Part shown: piece after piece, positions 21,660 to 31,363 of the stretch | How positions within the stretch are numbered: the stretch's first letter is position 1 | Layout: each line of letters opens with the position of its first letter | Assembly: GCA_903928495.1 (NCBI GenBank) | Contig: CAIYQZ010000060.1 | Span: forward strand, 49,165-113,164 | Direction: 5' to 3' | DNA from: an uncultured bacterium | Lineage (GTDB): Bacteria; Pseudomonadota; Gammaproteobacteria; Burkholderiales; Burkholderiaceae_C | DNA: 64,000 nucleotides | Position numbers and translations under genes: made by a program | Notes under the pieces: model-generated | What the model saw: the letters and a program-made list of their open reading frames with translations, nothing else | Told to the model about the DNA's origin: nothing | The model's database searches: none

Positions 21660-21775
21660 GCCCTTCGCCCGTCGGCTTTTCCCACTCTTCTTTGATTTTT
21701 GCAGCCCTGATGCACCGGGGTCGGCCGCTGCTTTGCCCGCAAACCGCGTTTTGACTGTTTTTTCGGAGTCACACC

Positions 21776-22081
21776 ATGAGATTTTTCACACGCATTCCGG
21801 ACGCTTTTCGTCACATTGGCATGCCTTGGTCAGCGCCACCCGCAACGGCACCCGTGAGCGTATCCCGGCCGTGCACTGTCGGACGTGCAGGCCCCTGCAA
21901 GACACTGAGCACGCTCAATGCGCCGGTGAGCACGCTCACATTCAAGAGCACGTATTCGCCCGCTTCAGTGGCGGGCGCATCAGGAAACAGCGGTCGTGTC
22001 GTCATCAGCGGCCGAATGGCAGATGTGTGCGCCGAGCTTGACCGATTGGTGGCAATGGAAACCCAGCCCACCCTGCATTGA
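21776..22081 (+). CDS. Small hypothetical protein
   Basis: A 101-residue ORF with GGAGT eight bases before the ATG. The C-terminal half (GRVVISGRMADVCAELDRLVAMET) looks like a short helical motif that I believe recurs in small Comamonadaceae proteins. The N-terminal half is basic and rich in Pro, Ser and Thr. No domain, signal peptide or membrane helix is recognised. It lies between lexA and a dehydrogenase gene, same strand. Confidence 0.6.
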   Translation: MRFFTRIPDAFRHIGMPWSAPPATAPVSVSRPCTVGRAGPCKTLSTLNAPVSTLTFKSTYSPASVAGASGNSGRVVISGRMADVCAELDRLVAMETQPTLH

Positions 22082-22143
22082 TCGCTCCAGCAGACCAGAC
22101 ACATGGCGGTTGGCACCCGTCTTCAGCGGTGCACAATAGCCGC

Positions 22144-23160
22144 ATGAACATCGTGATCCTGGACGACTACCAAGACGCCGTCCGCAAACTTGACTGCGCC
22201 ACCAAACTGGATACTTACCCTGCCAAAGTGTTCACCAACACGGTGAAAGGCGTCGGTCAGTTGTCGATTCGCCTCCGTGACGCAGACATCGTGGTGTTGA
22301 TTCGGGAGCGCAGCCATGTCACCCGGCAACTGGTCGAAAAACTCCCGAAACTGAAGCTGATTGCCCAGACCGGCCGGGTTGGCAAGCACATTGATGTGGC
22401 CGCCTGTACCGAGAGAGGCATTGCCGTGGCTGAGGGCGTTGGTTCGCCCGTGGCACCAGCTGAATTGACCTGGGCATTGGTGATGGCCGCCATGCGCCGT
22501 TTGCCGCATTACGTTGCCAGCCTCAAGCATGGAGCCTGGCAACAGTCAGGGTTGAAATCGCAGGCCATGCCACCCAACTTTGGCTTGGGGTCTGTGCTCA
22601 AAGGCAAAACTCTGGGCGTTTGGAGCTACGGAAAGATTGGCAGTCTGGTGGCCGGGTACGGACGGGCTTTTGGAATGCGGGTGCTGGTGTGGGGCAGCGA
22701 AGACGCTCGTCAGCGCGCCCGCATGGACGGGTTTGAGGTCGCTTCAACAAAAAACGAACTGTTTGAGTGCAGCGATGTGTTGTCCCTGCACTTGCGTCTG
22801 GCGGAAAGCACCACAGGATGTGTGTCTCTGGATGACCTAGCGCGCATGAAACCCACAAGCCTGCTGGTGAACACCTCACGCGCTGAACTGATCGAAACGG
22901 ATGCCTTGTTGGCAGGACTGAATCGCGGCAGGCCGGGCATGGCGGCGGTAGATGTGTTCGAGTCGGAACCCATTTTGCAGGGGCACGCCCTGCTGCGCCT
23001 GGAAAACTGCATTTGCACCCCCCACATCGGCTATGTGGAGCGGGACAGCTACGAGACTTATTTCAGTGCAGCGTTCGATAACGTGACGAACTTCATCAAA
23101 GGCACGCCCACCAACATTGTAAATCCGGGCGCGCTCCACATGCGCAACCGGCTCACCTGA
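22144..23160 (+). CDS. D-2-hydroxyacid dehydrogenase family protein
   Basis: A 338-residue NAD(P)-dependent oxidoreductase. The Rossmann fingerprint appears in a slightly unusual form, LGVWSYGKIGSLVAGYG. The catalytic Arg (NTSRAEL), Glu (DVFESEP) and His (CTPHIGYVERD) of this superfamily are all visible. The substrate is not evident; relatives are annotated as phosphoglycerate or glyoxylate/hydroxypyruvate dehydrogenase-like. The ORF in the track extends upstream to 22078, but the ATG at 22144 starts the conserved MNIVILDDYQDAV. Confidence 0.9.
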   Translation: MNIVILDDYQDAVRKLDCATKLDTYPAKVFTNTVKGVGQLSIRLRDADIVVLIRERSHVTRQLVEKLPKLKLIAQTGRVGKHIDVAACTERGIAVAEGVGSPVAPAELTWALVMAAMRRLPHYVASLKHGAWQQSGLKSQAMPPNFGLGSVLKGKTLGVWSYGKIGSLVAGYGRAFGMRVLVWGSEDARQRARMDGFEVASTKNELFECSDVLSLHLRLAESTTGCVSLDDLARMKPTSLLVNTSRAELIETDALLAGLNRGRPGMAAVDVFESEPILQGHALLRLENCICTPHIGYVERDSYETYFSAAFDNVTNFIKGTPTNIVNPGALHMRNRLT

Positions 23161-23177
23161 CGCTACCGAGGCAAACT

Positions 23178-25463
23178 TCAGCTTGGTTTGCCAGACTTTT
23201 TGATGGTGAAGGCCTCTGGCTCACCCAAGTCAGAAAAGTCAAGATCGAGCACGCTGGGGGCGAATGACGTGGGAGCACGCATGTCCGTTGGCGCAGCAGC
23301 CGTGGACGGCAACGCAACGTCGGGCTCAATGCCGAAACCATCGTCCGCAGGGGGGCTTTTGAGGACCTCCAAACGCGCATCGACCTCCGCAACATCTGAG
23401 TCCAGGCTCAGATCAAGGTCCAAACCAACTCCGCCGAATGCCTCATCACCCCCGGCATCGGCCGCCGCCGGGTTGCCGGTGTGCGATACCTCTGCCGGAT
23501 TCGACGTGGCTGCCTTGGCCAACGCAACCAGTGCAGTGGCTGCGACGGCTGTCACCGCAGGGCTCATGGTGACTGGCAGCGGTTGCATGGCCGTGTGCCC
23601 GAAATCAGAGTCACCGCCAGAAGCCGGTCGCTGGGAAACGGCAGCAGGTGCCACACCCATTGATTCAGCGCCCAGGCTTTCAATCACCTCGCGGGCAATG
23701 CCGTACAGCAACAGCAACTCCCGGTAAGCCTCTAGGTCAAACACCTCAGATTGGTCGTCGGGGTGTGAGCGGAATATCGAACGCTCAATCAGATGAAGAA
23801 CAGCGGGCTGCGGCCACAAGGCCTGTATGCGGCTGAGCGCGGCTTCGTACCTCTCGAGGCCACGCCGAGAGGTGGAGTACCGGTCAAACGTGGGCGCATT
23901 GCCGTTGAACTTGGCATTGAACACGTTGCGCAATGCTTCGTAGTCTTCGCGACGCCCCAACTCGTGATGCAGCTTGAGCAGGTCGAGATATGCCAAGGGG
24001 CTGGCGCCATCGCTGTCCGCCAGGTGTGCCTTGAGTACTTCTATGGCCTGGTCGGCCTGCCCCAGGGAGATGAAGAACTCGACCTGCTGCTGAAGATCGA
24101 ACAACTCTTCAGTGGCAACTGACCGTGCGGCCTCAAACAGAGCGCTGTGGCCGAAGTCCGAGTGCGCCTGCGAAGGGCGCACCTCGCGATGCTGAACAGC
24201 GGCCTGCGGGCGTTCGGGCCAATCATCTTCAGGCATCAGGGTTTCAACATCGATGTCCAGCACAGGCTCAGCACTGCCTTGAGCGCCGCTGGACAAAATC
24301 GGGCCACGTGGCTTGCGCGCGAATCTGGCCTTGAGCTTGTCCAACCAGGATTCTTTGGGCGCAGGATCAAACTCTGCATCCGGCTCGACAACAGGCGCCT
24401 TGGCTTTCAACCAAGATGCAACCGGCTTGGACGGAGCTTCCCCTCCACGCTGCTGTCGGCGCCACAGAGTGGCGACCCCACCGAGAGCCACCGCCAATGC
24501 TGCCAGCAAGCCCAGAAACAGAGGATCGGTGTAGCGCCCTTCCTGTTCTTGCAGCAACTGGGCTTGCGCGGCCTGTTCTGCCTGTTGTGCTGCTGCCAGG
24601 GCCGCCTTGATGCGTGCCGACTCCGCGTCGCCCGCCTCGGCCTTCAGTGCATTGGCAGCGAGTTGTTCAGGACTCTCGTTCAATGCCTTCCACAACAGCC
24701 GGGCAGCCTGCCTGCGCTGTTCAAGATCGGCGTTCTCTGCCGATTCCACCGGCGCATCCACGGACATGCGCAGCGCTGGCTGCATCTGATTCACAGCGGC
24801 CATCAGCTCCAGAGGGTCCAGCTTCAGTCGGGCACCTCCCGCTGCGGGCGCTTCGGCCACCTCGGACTTGCGCGGCTGGCTGGTAGCCCTGGGTGCGCGT
24901 GGCGCTGGAGCGTCTGCTTTGAGGGCCGCCCGAGGTGTTGGTGCCGCTCCGGCGGTCTGGGCAGGTGCCACCGTCACCGCTGGCTCTGAGACTGATACTG
25001 GATTTCGAGGCGTTTCAGTGGATGAGGGGGGTGCCGTCGGCAGATTCGAGGCGATAGCTGGCTTCGGCACACTCACCGCCATAGGCGGAGGCACAGGTGC
25101 AAGATCGGCCAGAACCACGTAGGAGCGCGACAAGCGCTGGGTACAACCAACCTGGAGTTCGATGCGAACAAATGCTTCGGGAAGGGGCACCGTGGTTTGG
25201 ACGCGTACAGAGGCCGCTTTGCCCGATGCACTGCCTGCAACGGCGGTTCGAACGCTGGAACTGGATACAGCATCGTCAGCGAAAAACACCTGGGAAGTGG
25301 CGCAAGCATCTGTGACCGTCTCGCCGTCGGCTAATGCCAAGGGAATGGAAACGTCAAGCGGGCGGCCAATCAGTGCTTGTCCCTGGACAGCGCCCAGCGA
25401 CAAAGCCGAGCAGCCCACACTGGCAACCAGCAGCCCTCCGCCAACCCAAACCTGACACGCCAT
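23178..25463 (-). CDS. fimV: FimV-like polar hub protein
   Basis: A 761-residue inner-membrane protein. The order is: signal/N-terminal segment with SLGAVQGQALIGRPLDVSIPL (the FimV N-terminal repeat), a beta-rich domain to about residue 125, a Pro/Ala-rich linker, a coiled-coil stretch (ALAAAQQAEQAAQAQLLQEQE), a transmembrane helix near 315-335 (LFLGLLAALAVALGGVATLW), and an acidic cytoplasmic region with TPR-like helices (FDLQQQVEFFISLGQADQAIEVL). No LysM motif is obvious to me, unlike Pseudomonas FimV. FimV organises type IV pili and polar proteins. GAGGTGAGG precedes the ATG. Confidence 0.82.
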   Translation of the reverse strand: MACQVWVGGGLLVASVGCSALSLGAVQGQALIGRPLDVSIPLALADGETVTDACATSQVFFADDAVSSSSVRTAVAGSASGKAASVRVQTTVPLPEAFVRIELQVGCTQRLSRSYVVLADLAPVPPPMAVSVPKPAIASNLPTAPPSSTETPRNPVSVSEPAVTVAPAQTAGAAPTPRAALKADAPAPRAPRATSQPRKSEVAEAPAAGGARLKLDPLELMAAVNQMQPALRMSVDAPVESAENADLEQRRQAARLLWKALNESPEQLAANALKAEAGDAESARIKAALAAAQQAEQAAQAQLLQEQEGRYTDPLFLGLLAALAVALGGVATLWRRQQRGGEAPSKPVASWLKAKAPVVEPDAEFDPAPKESWLDKLKARFARKPRGPILSSGAQGSAEPVLDIDVETLMPEDDWPERPQAAVQHREVRPSQAHSDFGHSALFEAARSVATEELFDLQQQVEFFISLGQADQAIEVLKAHLADSDGASPLAYLDLLKLHHELGRREDYEALRNVFNAKFNGNAPTFDRYSTSRRGLERYEAALSRIQALWPQPAVLHLIERSIFRSHPDDQSEVFDLEAYRELLLLYGIAREVIESLGAESMGVAPAAVSQRPASGGDSDFGHTAMQPLPVTMSPAVTAVAATALVALAKAATSNPAEVSHTGNPAAADAGGDEAFGGVGLDLDLSLDSDVAEVDARLEVLKSPPADDGFGIEPDVALPSTAAAPTDMRAPTSFAPSVLDLDFSDLGEPEAFTIKKSGKPS

Positions 25464-25536
25464 AAAACCTCACCTCTTTAATGCGCGACATTCTGTCACA
25501 GCTGGCATAGTTGCTATTTTTTGGGTGAACAAACGT

Positions 25537-27057
25537 ATGTTTTCTGCATTTAAATGTGTCGGGATCGTCGGCGCAGGGGCCATGGGACGGGGCATAGCCC
25601 AAATCGCGGCACAGGGCGGGTGCGATGTGTGGTTGCTGGACGCCCAACCACAAGCCTTGTCTTCGGCCCTCGAACAGCTCCATGGGCAATGGGACAAACA
25701 GCTGGCCAAAGGCAAGCTGAATACACAACAAGTCTCAGATTGGAAAGCCCGGCTGAAAACCACCACCGAACTGGCCGGCCTGGCCACCTGTGACCTCGTG
25801 GTTGAAGCCATCGTTGAGAACCTGGAGGTGAAGCGCCAGCTCATGCGCGACCTGGATGGACTGCTGCCCGCCGACGCAGTGCTGGCCAGCAACACATCGT
25901 CACTGTCCATCACAGCCATTGCGGCCGGCCTGCCTGGCGAGGCGCGGCTGGCAGGTTTTCACTTTTTCAACCCTGTGCCGCTGATGAAAGTGGTGGAAGT
26001 GGTACCAGGCCTGAACACGCACCCCGATGTGGTGCAGCGCCTGTGTGCGCAGGCACGCGCCATGGGCCACACGCCCGTGGTGACCAAAGACACCCCAGGC
26101 TTCATCGTCAACCACGCCGGTCGCGGCTTTGTGACCGAAGCCCTGCAACTGGTGAACGAAGGCGTGGCCGTCTTCGAGACCACCGACGCCATATTGAAAG
26201 ACCAGGCCGGCTTCAAGTTGGGCCCGTTCGAATTGATGGACTTGACCGGTCTGGACGTTTCGCACCCGGTGATGGTGGCCGTTCACCAGCAATACTTTGG
26301 CGAGCCGCGCTACAAACCCAGCGTCATCACCGCGCAGCGGCTGGCCGGGGGCGTGCTGGGCCGGAAAACGGGGCGGGGCTTTTACACCTACACCGATGGA
26401 CAGCGCCCTGCCCGCTTCGACCCGGCTGCCCCGGTGGTAGACACCCTGCCCCCGGTTTGGGTCAGCCCCAAAGCAGCCCGTCGCGCCGAGCTGTACCAGC
26501 TGCTCAAAGACCTGGGTGCACGCATTGAAACGGCGGCGAATCCGTCGGAGCAAGCGCTGATCTTGGTTGCACCCTTGGGTCTGGACGTGAGCACCATTGC
26601 GGCGGTGGAGCGTCTGGACGCGACGCGGACACTGGGCATCGACCTGATGCTGCCCGACACCGCCACCCGTCGCCGGGTGCTGGCCACCAACCCCGCCACC
26701 CGCGCCGACATGCGCGACGCGGCCTGGGCCCTGTTTGCACGAGACGGCAAAGCCGTTAGCGTGGTGCGCGACAGCGGTGGTTTTGTGACCCAGCGGGTGC
26801 TGGCACACATCGTCAACATTGCGTCTGACATGTGCCAGCAAGGCATTTGCACCCCTACCGACCTGGACACCGCCGTGACCCTGGGCTTGGGCTACCCCCA
26901 CGGCCCGCTGGCCTGGGGCGACCTGATGGGGCCCACCAACGTGCTGGAGGTGCTATTCAACCTGCAAACCGTGTATGGCGACACGCGCTACCGCCCCTCC
27001 CCCTGGCTGCGCCGACGTGGGGCGCTGGGCCTCAGCCTGACGCAGCCTGAACTCTGA
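25537..27057 (+). CDS. 3-hydroxyacyl-CoA dehydrogenase, PaaH type
   Basis: A 506-residue NAD-dependent dehydrogenase with an N-terminal Rossmann domain (VGIVGAGAMGRGIAQIAAQGG), the conserved LASNTSSLSITAIA and HFFNPVPLMKVVEVV, and two C-terminal 3HCDH domains (DTPGFIVNHAGRGF and the later DSGGFVTQRVLAHIVNIA). This double-C-domain architecture is that of PaaH/PaaC and related beta-oxidation enzymes. It is divergent from fimV. Downstream on the same strand are a Crp-type regulator, a kinase and an acyl-CoA dehydrogenase. The ATG at 25537 is preferred to the GTG four codons earlier. Confidence 0.92.
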   Translation: MFSAFKCVGIVGAGAMGRGIAQIAAQGGCDVWLLDAQPQALSSALEQLHGQWDKQLAKGKLNTQQVSDWKARLKTTTELAGLATCDLVVEAIVENLEVKRQLMRDLDGLLPADAVLASNTSSLSITAIAAGLPGEARLAGFHFFNPVPLMKVVEVVPGLNTHPDVVQRLCAQARAMGHTPVVTKDTPGFIVNHAGRGFVTEALQLVNEGVAVFETTDAILKDQAGFKLGPFELMDLTGLDVSHPVMVAVHQQYFGEPRYKPSVITAQRLAGGVLGRKTGRGFYTYTDGQRPARFDPAAPVVDTLPPVWVSPKAARRAELYQLLKDLGARIETAANPSEQALILVAPLGLDVSTIAAVERLDATRTLGIDLMLPDTATRRRVLATNPATRADMRDAAWALFARDGKAVSVVRDSGGFVTQRVLAHIVNIASDMCQQGICTPTDLDTAVTLGLGYPHGPLAWGDLMGPTNVLEVLFNLQTVYGDTRYRPSPWLRRRGALGLSLTQPEL

Positions 27058-27161
27058 ACGCCACACAAAGACGCTTGAGCGACACCCACCCCGGCAAACC
27101 CTGAGCGCCGGGGGTGGTCCCCATCGCGACAATCCACAGCCCCTCCAGTCACGGAAAAGAC

Positions 27162-27887
27162 ATGCCCATCGACGAACCCATTCTGACAATGGAAGAACGC
27201 GAGGCGATCAACTCAGGTCGCTGGTTCTCCAGCCTTTCCCCTTCATTGCGGCACGACATCCTTCGATGCGCTTACGTCAAACGGTTCAAAGACAGCGACC
27301 TGATCACCGCACGCGGCGACCCACCCAGCGAGTGGACCGCCGTGGCCAAGGGAGCCGTGCGGGTGAGTTCCACCTCGCTGTCGGGCAAACAGATCACCCT
27401 CACCTACGTGGAGCCGGGTGTGTGGTTTGGCGACATTGCCATGTTCGACGGCGACCAGCGCACACACGATGCCTACGCCCATGGTCCCACCACGCTGCTT
27501 TGCGTGGCCCGCACCGATTTCCAGAAAATTTTGTCGCAACACGTCGAGCTGTACGAAGCTCTGATGCGCCTGCAGGCGCGGCGCATCCGCACCCTGTTCG
27601 GTCTGGTGGAAGACCTGAATACGCTGCCCCTGCGCGCACGCCTGGCCAAGCAACTGCTGCACCTGGTGCGCAGCTACGGCGTGCCCTGCCTGGCCGACGG
27701 CAACGAAACACGCATTGGCCTGCAACTGGCGCAGGAAGAACTGGCCCAGTTGCTGGGTGCGTCGCGCCAACGCGTGAACCAGGAACTCAAATCCATGGAG
27801 CGCGAGGGTGCCATCCGCATCGAACCGGGCGGCCTGGTGGTGCGCCAGCGCGAAGCCTTGATGCGCATCTCCGAAACCGAAGCCTGA
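27162..27887 (+). CDS. Crp/Fnr family transcriptional regulator
   Basis: A 241-residue regulator with an N-terminal cyclic-nucleotide-binding-type beta barrel (FKDSDLITARGDPPSEWTAVAKGAVRVSSTS ... EPGVWFGDIAMFDGDQRTHDA). A C-terminal winged helix follows (LQLAQEELAQLLGASRQRVNQELKSMEREGAIRI). The N-terminus has no Fnr-type cysteine cluster, so oxygen sensing by an iron-sulfur cluster is unlikely; the effector is unknown. GGAAAAG precedes the ATG at 27162. It lies within a lipid or acid catabolism cluster that it may control. Confidence 0.9.
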   Translation: MPIDEPILTMEEREAINSGRWFSSLSPSLRHDILRCAYVKRFKDSDLITARGDPPSEWTAVAKGAVRVSSTSLSGKQITLTYVEPGVWFGDIAMFDGDQRTHDAYAHGPTTLLCVARTDFQKILSQHVELYEALMRLQARRIRTLFGLVEDLNTLPLRARLAKQLLHLVRSYGVPCLADGNETRIGLQLAQEELAQLLGASRQRVNQELKSMEREGAIRIEPGGLVVRQREALMRISETEA

Positions 27888-27930
27888 CCCTGCCACCCGT
27901 GTGCATGGGCAGCACAACCCCCGCTTGTCC

Positions 27931-29016
27931 ATGACACACACCACCCCCACCGACAACACGCGGGCTGTGCCTGCCAGCCACGCCTTTGACGAAGGCGCGC
28001 TGCTCACCTGGCTGCAAGCCCAGGTGGCCGGGTTTGAAGGGCCGTTGCAAGTCAGTCTGTTCAGTGGGGGCCAGTCCAACCCCACCTACAAACTCGTCAC
28101 TCCCAGCCGCACTTATGTGATGCGCGCCAAACCCGGGCCTGTGGCCAAGCTGCTGCCCTCGGCCCACGCCATCGAGCGTGAGTACCGCGTGATGCACGCG
28201 CTGCAGGGTACTGGAGTGCCAGTAGCTCACATGCTTGCCCTGTGCAAAGACGAAGCGGTGATCGGCCGCGCCTTTTATGTGATGGAGTTTGTGCCCGGCC
28301 GTGTGCTGTGGGAGCAATCGCTGCCTGGCCTTCAACCTGCCGAGCGCCGCGCCATTTACCTGGAAATGAACCGGGTGATGGCCGAGCTGCACACCGTGAA
28401 CCCCACTGCCATTGGCTTGGGCGACTACGGCAAACCGGGCAACTACTTCGAGCGACAGATTGGCCGCTGGAGCAAGCAATACGTGGCCTCCATCACCGAC
28501 CCCATTCCCGAAATGGACGCGCTGATGGCCTGGCTGCCCGCCCAGATGCCTGCCAGCGCCCGCGATGAATCGCTGGTATCTATCGTCCACGGCGACTACC
28601 GACTGGACAACCTCATGTTCCACCCCACCGAGCCCCGCGTGCTGGCCGTGCTGGACTGGGAACTATCCACCCTCGGCCACCCGCTGGCCGACTTTGCCTA
28701 CCACTGCATGTCGTGGCACATCGCACCCGGCGCGTTCCGTGGCATTGCCGGGCTGGACCTCGCCGCGTTGGGCATACCGGCAGAAGACGACTACATCGCG
28801 CTGTATTGCCAGCGCACCGGCTTCACCACGCCTGAGGTGCTGAAGGCCGACTGGAATTTCTACCTGGCCTACAACATGTTCCGCCTAGCGGCCATCTTGC
28901 AGGGCATCGCCAAGCGAGTGCAAATGGGCACGGCCTCCAGCGCACATGCCCAGGCGTCCGCTGCGGGAGCACGGCCCCTGGCGCAATTGGCGTGGCAGTT
29001 GGCCCAGGCGGCATGA
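27931..29016 (+). CDS. Phosphotransferase family protein (ACAD10/LvaA-like kinase)
   Basis: A 361-residue aminoglycoside-phosphotransferase-fold kinase. The catalytic loop HGDYRLDNLMFH and the Mg-binding VLDWELSTLGHPLADFAYHC are intact, and VMRAKPGPVAKLLPSAHAIEREYRV provides the ATP lysine region. This branch is typically encoded next to an acyl-CoA dehydrogenase, as here. In Pseudomonas putida the LvaA kinase phosphorylates 4-hydroxyacyl-CoA and the LvaC dehydrogenase removes the phosphate; human ACAD10/11 fuse both activities. By analogy it is a 4-hydroxyacyl-CoA kinase rather than an antibiotic-resistance enzyme. Confidence 0.88.
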   Translation: MTHTTPTDNTRAVPASHAFDEGALLTWLQAQVAGFEGPLQVSLFSGGQSNPTYKLVTPSRTYVMRAKPGPVAKLLPSAHAIEREYRVMHALQGTGVPVAHMLALCKDEAVIGRAFYVMEFVPGRVLWEQSLPGLQPAERRAIYLEMNRVMAELHTVNPTAIGLGDYGKPGNYFERQIGRWSKQYVASITDPIPEMDALMAWLPAQMPASARDESLVSIVHGDYRLDNLMFHPTEPRVLAVLDWELSTLGHPLADFAYHCMSWHIAPGAFRGIAGLDLAALGIPAEDDYIALYCQRTGFTTPEVLKADWNFYLAYNMFRLAAILQGIAKRVQMGTASSAHAQASAAGARPLAQLAWQLAQAA

Positions 29017-29028
29017 CAGCAGACAGTT

Positions 29029-29082
29029 TTCAATACTTTTTTGGCATCCAGCGCTTGTCAGTCAAGCGATGACAGCTACACA
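29029..29082. repeat. Palindromic repeat copy, intergenic, well preserved
   Basis: The + strand reads TTTTTTGGCATCCAGCGCTTGTCAGTCAAGCGATGACAGCTACA. The near-palindrome AGCGCTTG-TCAGT-CAAGCGAT can fold into a hairpin. It sits between the phosphotransferase and acyl-CoA dehydrogenase genes and is one of the clearest copies of the family. Confidence 0.75.
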
Positions 29083-29102
29083 TTCAAACGAAAGGCAACA
29101 CC

Positions 29103-30362
<1,260 letters not shown>

Positions 30363-30368
30363 ACGACG

Positions 30369-30391
30369 CCGCCCAAGCGTGGCTTGGGCGG
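30369..30391 (+). terminator. Strong hairpin after the acyl-CoA dehydrogenase gene
   Basis: CCGCCCAAGC-GTG-GCTTGGGCGG, a perfect 10-bp stem with a three-base loop, begins six bases after the stop codon. Only a weak T-tract follows (GTTGATTT), so termination is likely but not certain. Confidence 0.6.
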
Positions 30392-30490
30392 GTTGATTTC
30401 CGCGCGTTGTCGCCATCTGCACACCACTGGCAGACAGCCTTCACAGCATGCTGGAATGTGTCGAGGGGAGGTAGCCTCACAGGTCCGGCT

Positions 30491-30907
30491 TCAAACGCTG
30501 ACGTTCACCCGCACACCGATGCGCTGGCCTTGCAGGTTCACCAAGCCCGCGCTCGGGGCCAATGCGGCGGTGCTTGCGGCGGGGGCTGCCTGTTCAGTGC
30601 TGCCAGCTGGCAGCGCCCGCTGAACCGCCTGCACGATTTGGGCTGACTGAGTCTGGGCCAGTTCACCCATGGCATTGGCTGAGTTCACCGTGGTTTTGGC
30701 GGTGTCAGCCCGGCCCTGTGCCTGGTCGGCCTGGATCGACAGGTTGTCAGCCCGCTGAGTGGCTCTGTCTGCCTGATTTTGTGCACTTTGGGCTTGAGCA
30801 CGCAACGATGAAGCACGTGCTTCGTATTGCTCAGCCAAGCGCGTGGCCTGTTGCCGCTGCAACTGACCAAAAGCGGCACTGGTGGCTGATGACGAAACCG
30901 ACAACAT
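30491..30907 (-). CDS. Hypothetical coiled-coil protein
   Basis: A 138-residue protein whose first two thirds are a continuous Ala/Gln/Arg-rich coiled coil (AEQYEARASSLRAQAQSAQNQADRATQRADNLSIQADQAQGRAD). The C-terminus ends GQRIGVRVNVSV. No signal peptide, membrane helix or known domain is recognised. It lies 26 bases downstream of another small Asn/Ala-rich gene and, with it, downstream of the histidine kinase gene on the same strand, so co-transcription with the two-component system is possible. Confidence 0.6.
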   Translation of the reverse strand: MLSVSSSATSAAFGQLQRQQATRLAEQYEARASSLRAQAQSAQNQADRATQRADNLSIQADQAQGRADTAKTTVNSANAMGELAQTQSAQIVQAVQRALPAGSTEQAAPAASTAALAPSAGLVNLQGQRIGVRVNVSV

Positions 30908-30933
30908 GGTTCACATGCCCGATGTGGCCCAGC

Positions 30934-31311
30934 TCAGGCTGACGGGTTGGCCGCCACCGCTTGCCGGGAAGTGCTGGAAGCCTGTGCAGACTGCAGGTTA
31001 CGGCGGTCCATTTCAATGCGCTCAGCGTCCTGCTGTTCAGAACTGCGGGCTTGAACCGGGTTGTTGCGTTCTCCGCCATTGACTTGATTTGCGGATGCAG
31101 CAGATCCGGCGGTGCGGGGGTTACCGTAGGTCACGCCGTTGGTGGCTGCCTGATTGGCCGAGCTGTTCAGGTTCAACACCACGCTGGGGCGGGGGTTGTT
31201 GTTTGCGGGGGCTGGTGTACCGCTGTCAGCAGCGGGCCTGCTGTTGTCAGCAGGGGTTGTGCGCCGGACGTTGGCAACCGCTGGGGTGCTGTCGAAGGTG
31301 ATGGGTGTCAT
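30934..31311 (-). CDS. Hypothetical low-complexity protein
   Basis: A 125-residue protein rich in Asn, Ala, Pro and Ser (TPADNSRPAADSGTPAPANNN, NLNSSANQAATNGVTYGN), with a charged stretch (SSEQQDAERIEMDRRNLQSAQ) near the C-terminus. It looks intrinsically disordered with a short helix. No domain recognised. The start at 31311 follows GGAGCTCCGC; the longer ORF in the track is not supported. It is 53 bases downstream of the sensor kinase gene. Confidence 0.55.
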   Translation of the reverse strand: MTPITFDSTPAVANVRRTTPADNSRPAADSGTPAPANNNPRPSVVLNLNSSANQAATNGVTYGNPRTAGSAASANQVNGGERNNPVQARSSEQQDAERIEMDRRNLQSAQASSTSRQAVAANPSA

Positions 31312-31363
31312 GCGGAGCTCCACGAGGGGAAACACCCCGAATAATAGGCTTGCACCGGCTGGC

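Noticed and set aside
27931-29016. Reading the aminoglycoside-phosphotransferase-fold gene as an antibiotic resistance gene
   Set aside because: The neighbouring acyl-CoA dehydrogenase and the sequence type fit the ACAD10/LvaA-like branch instead.
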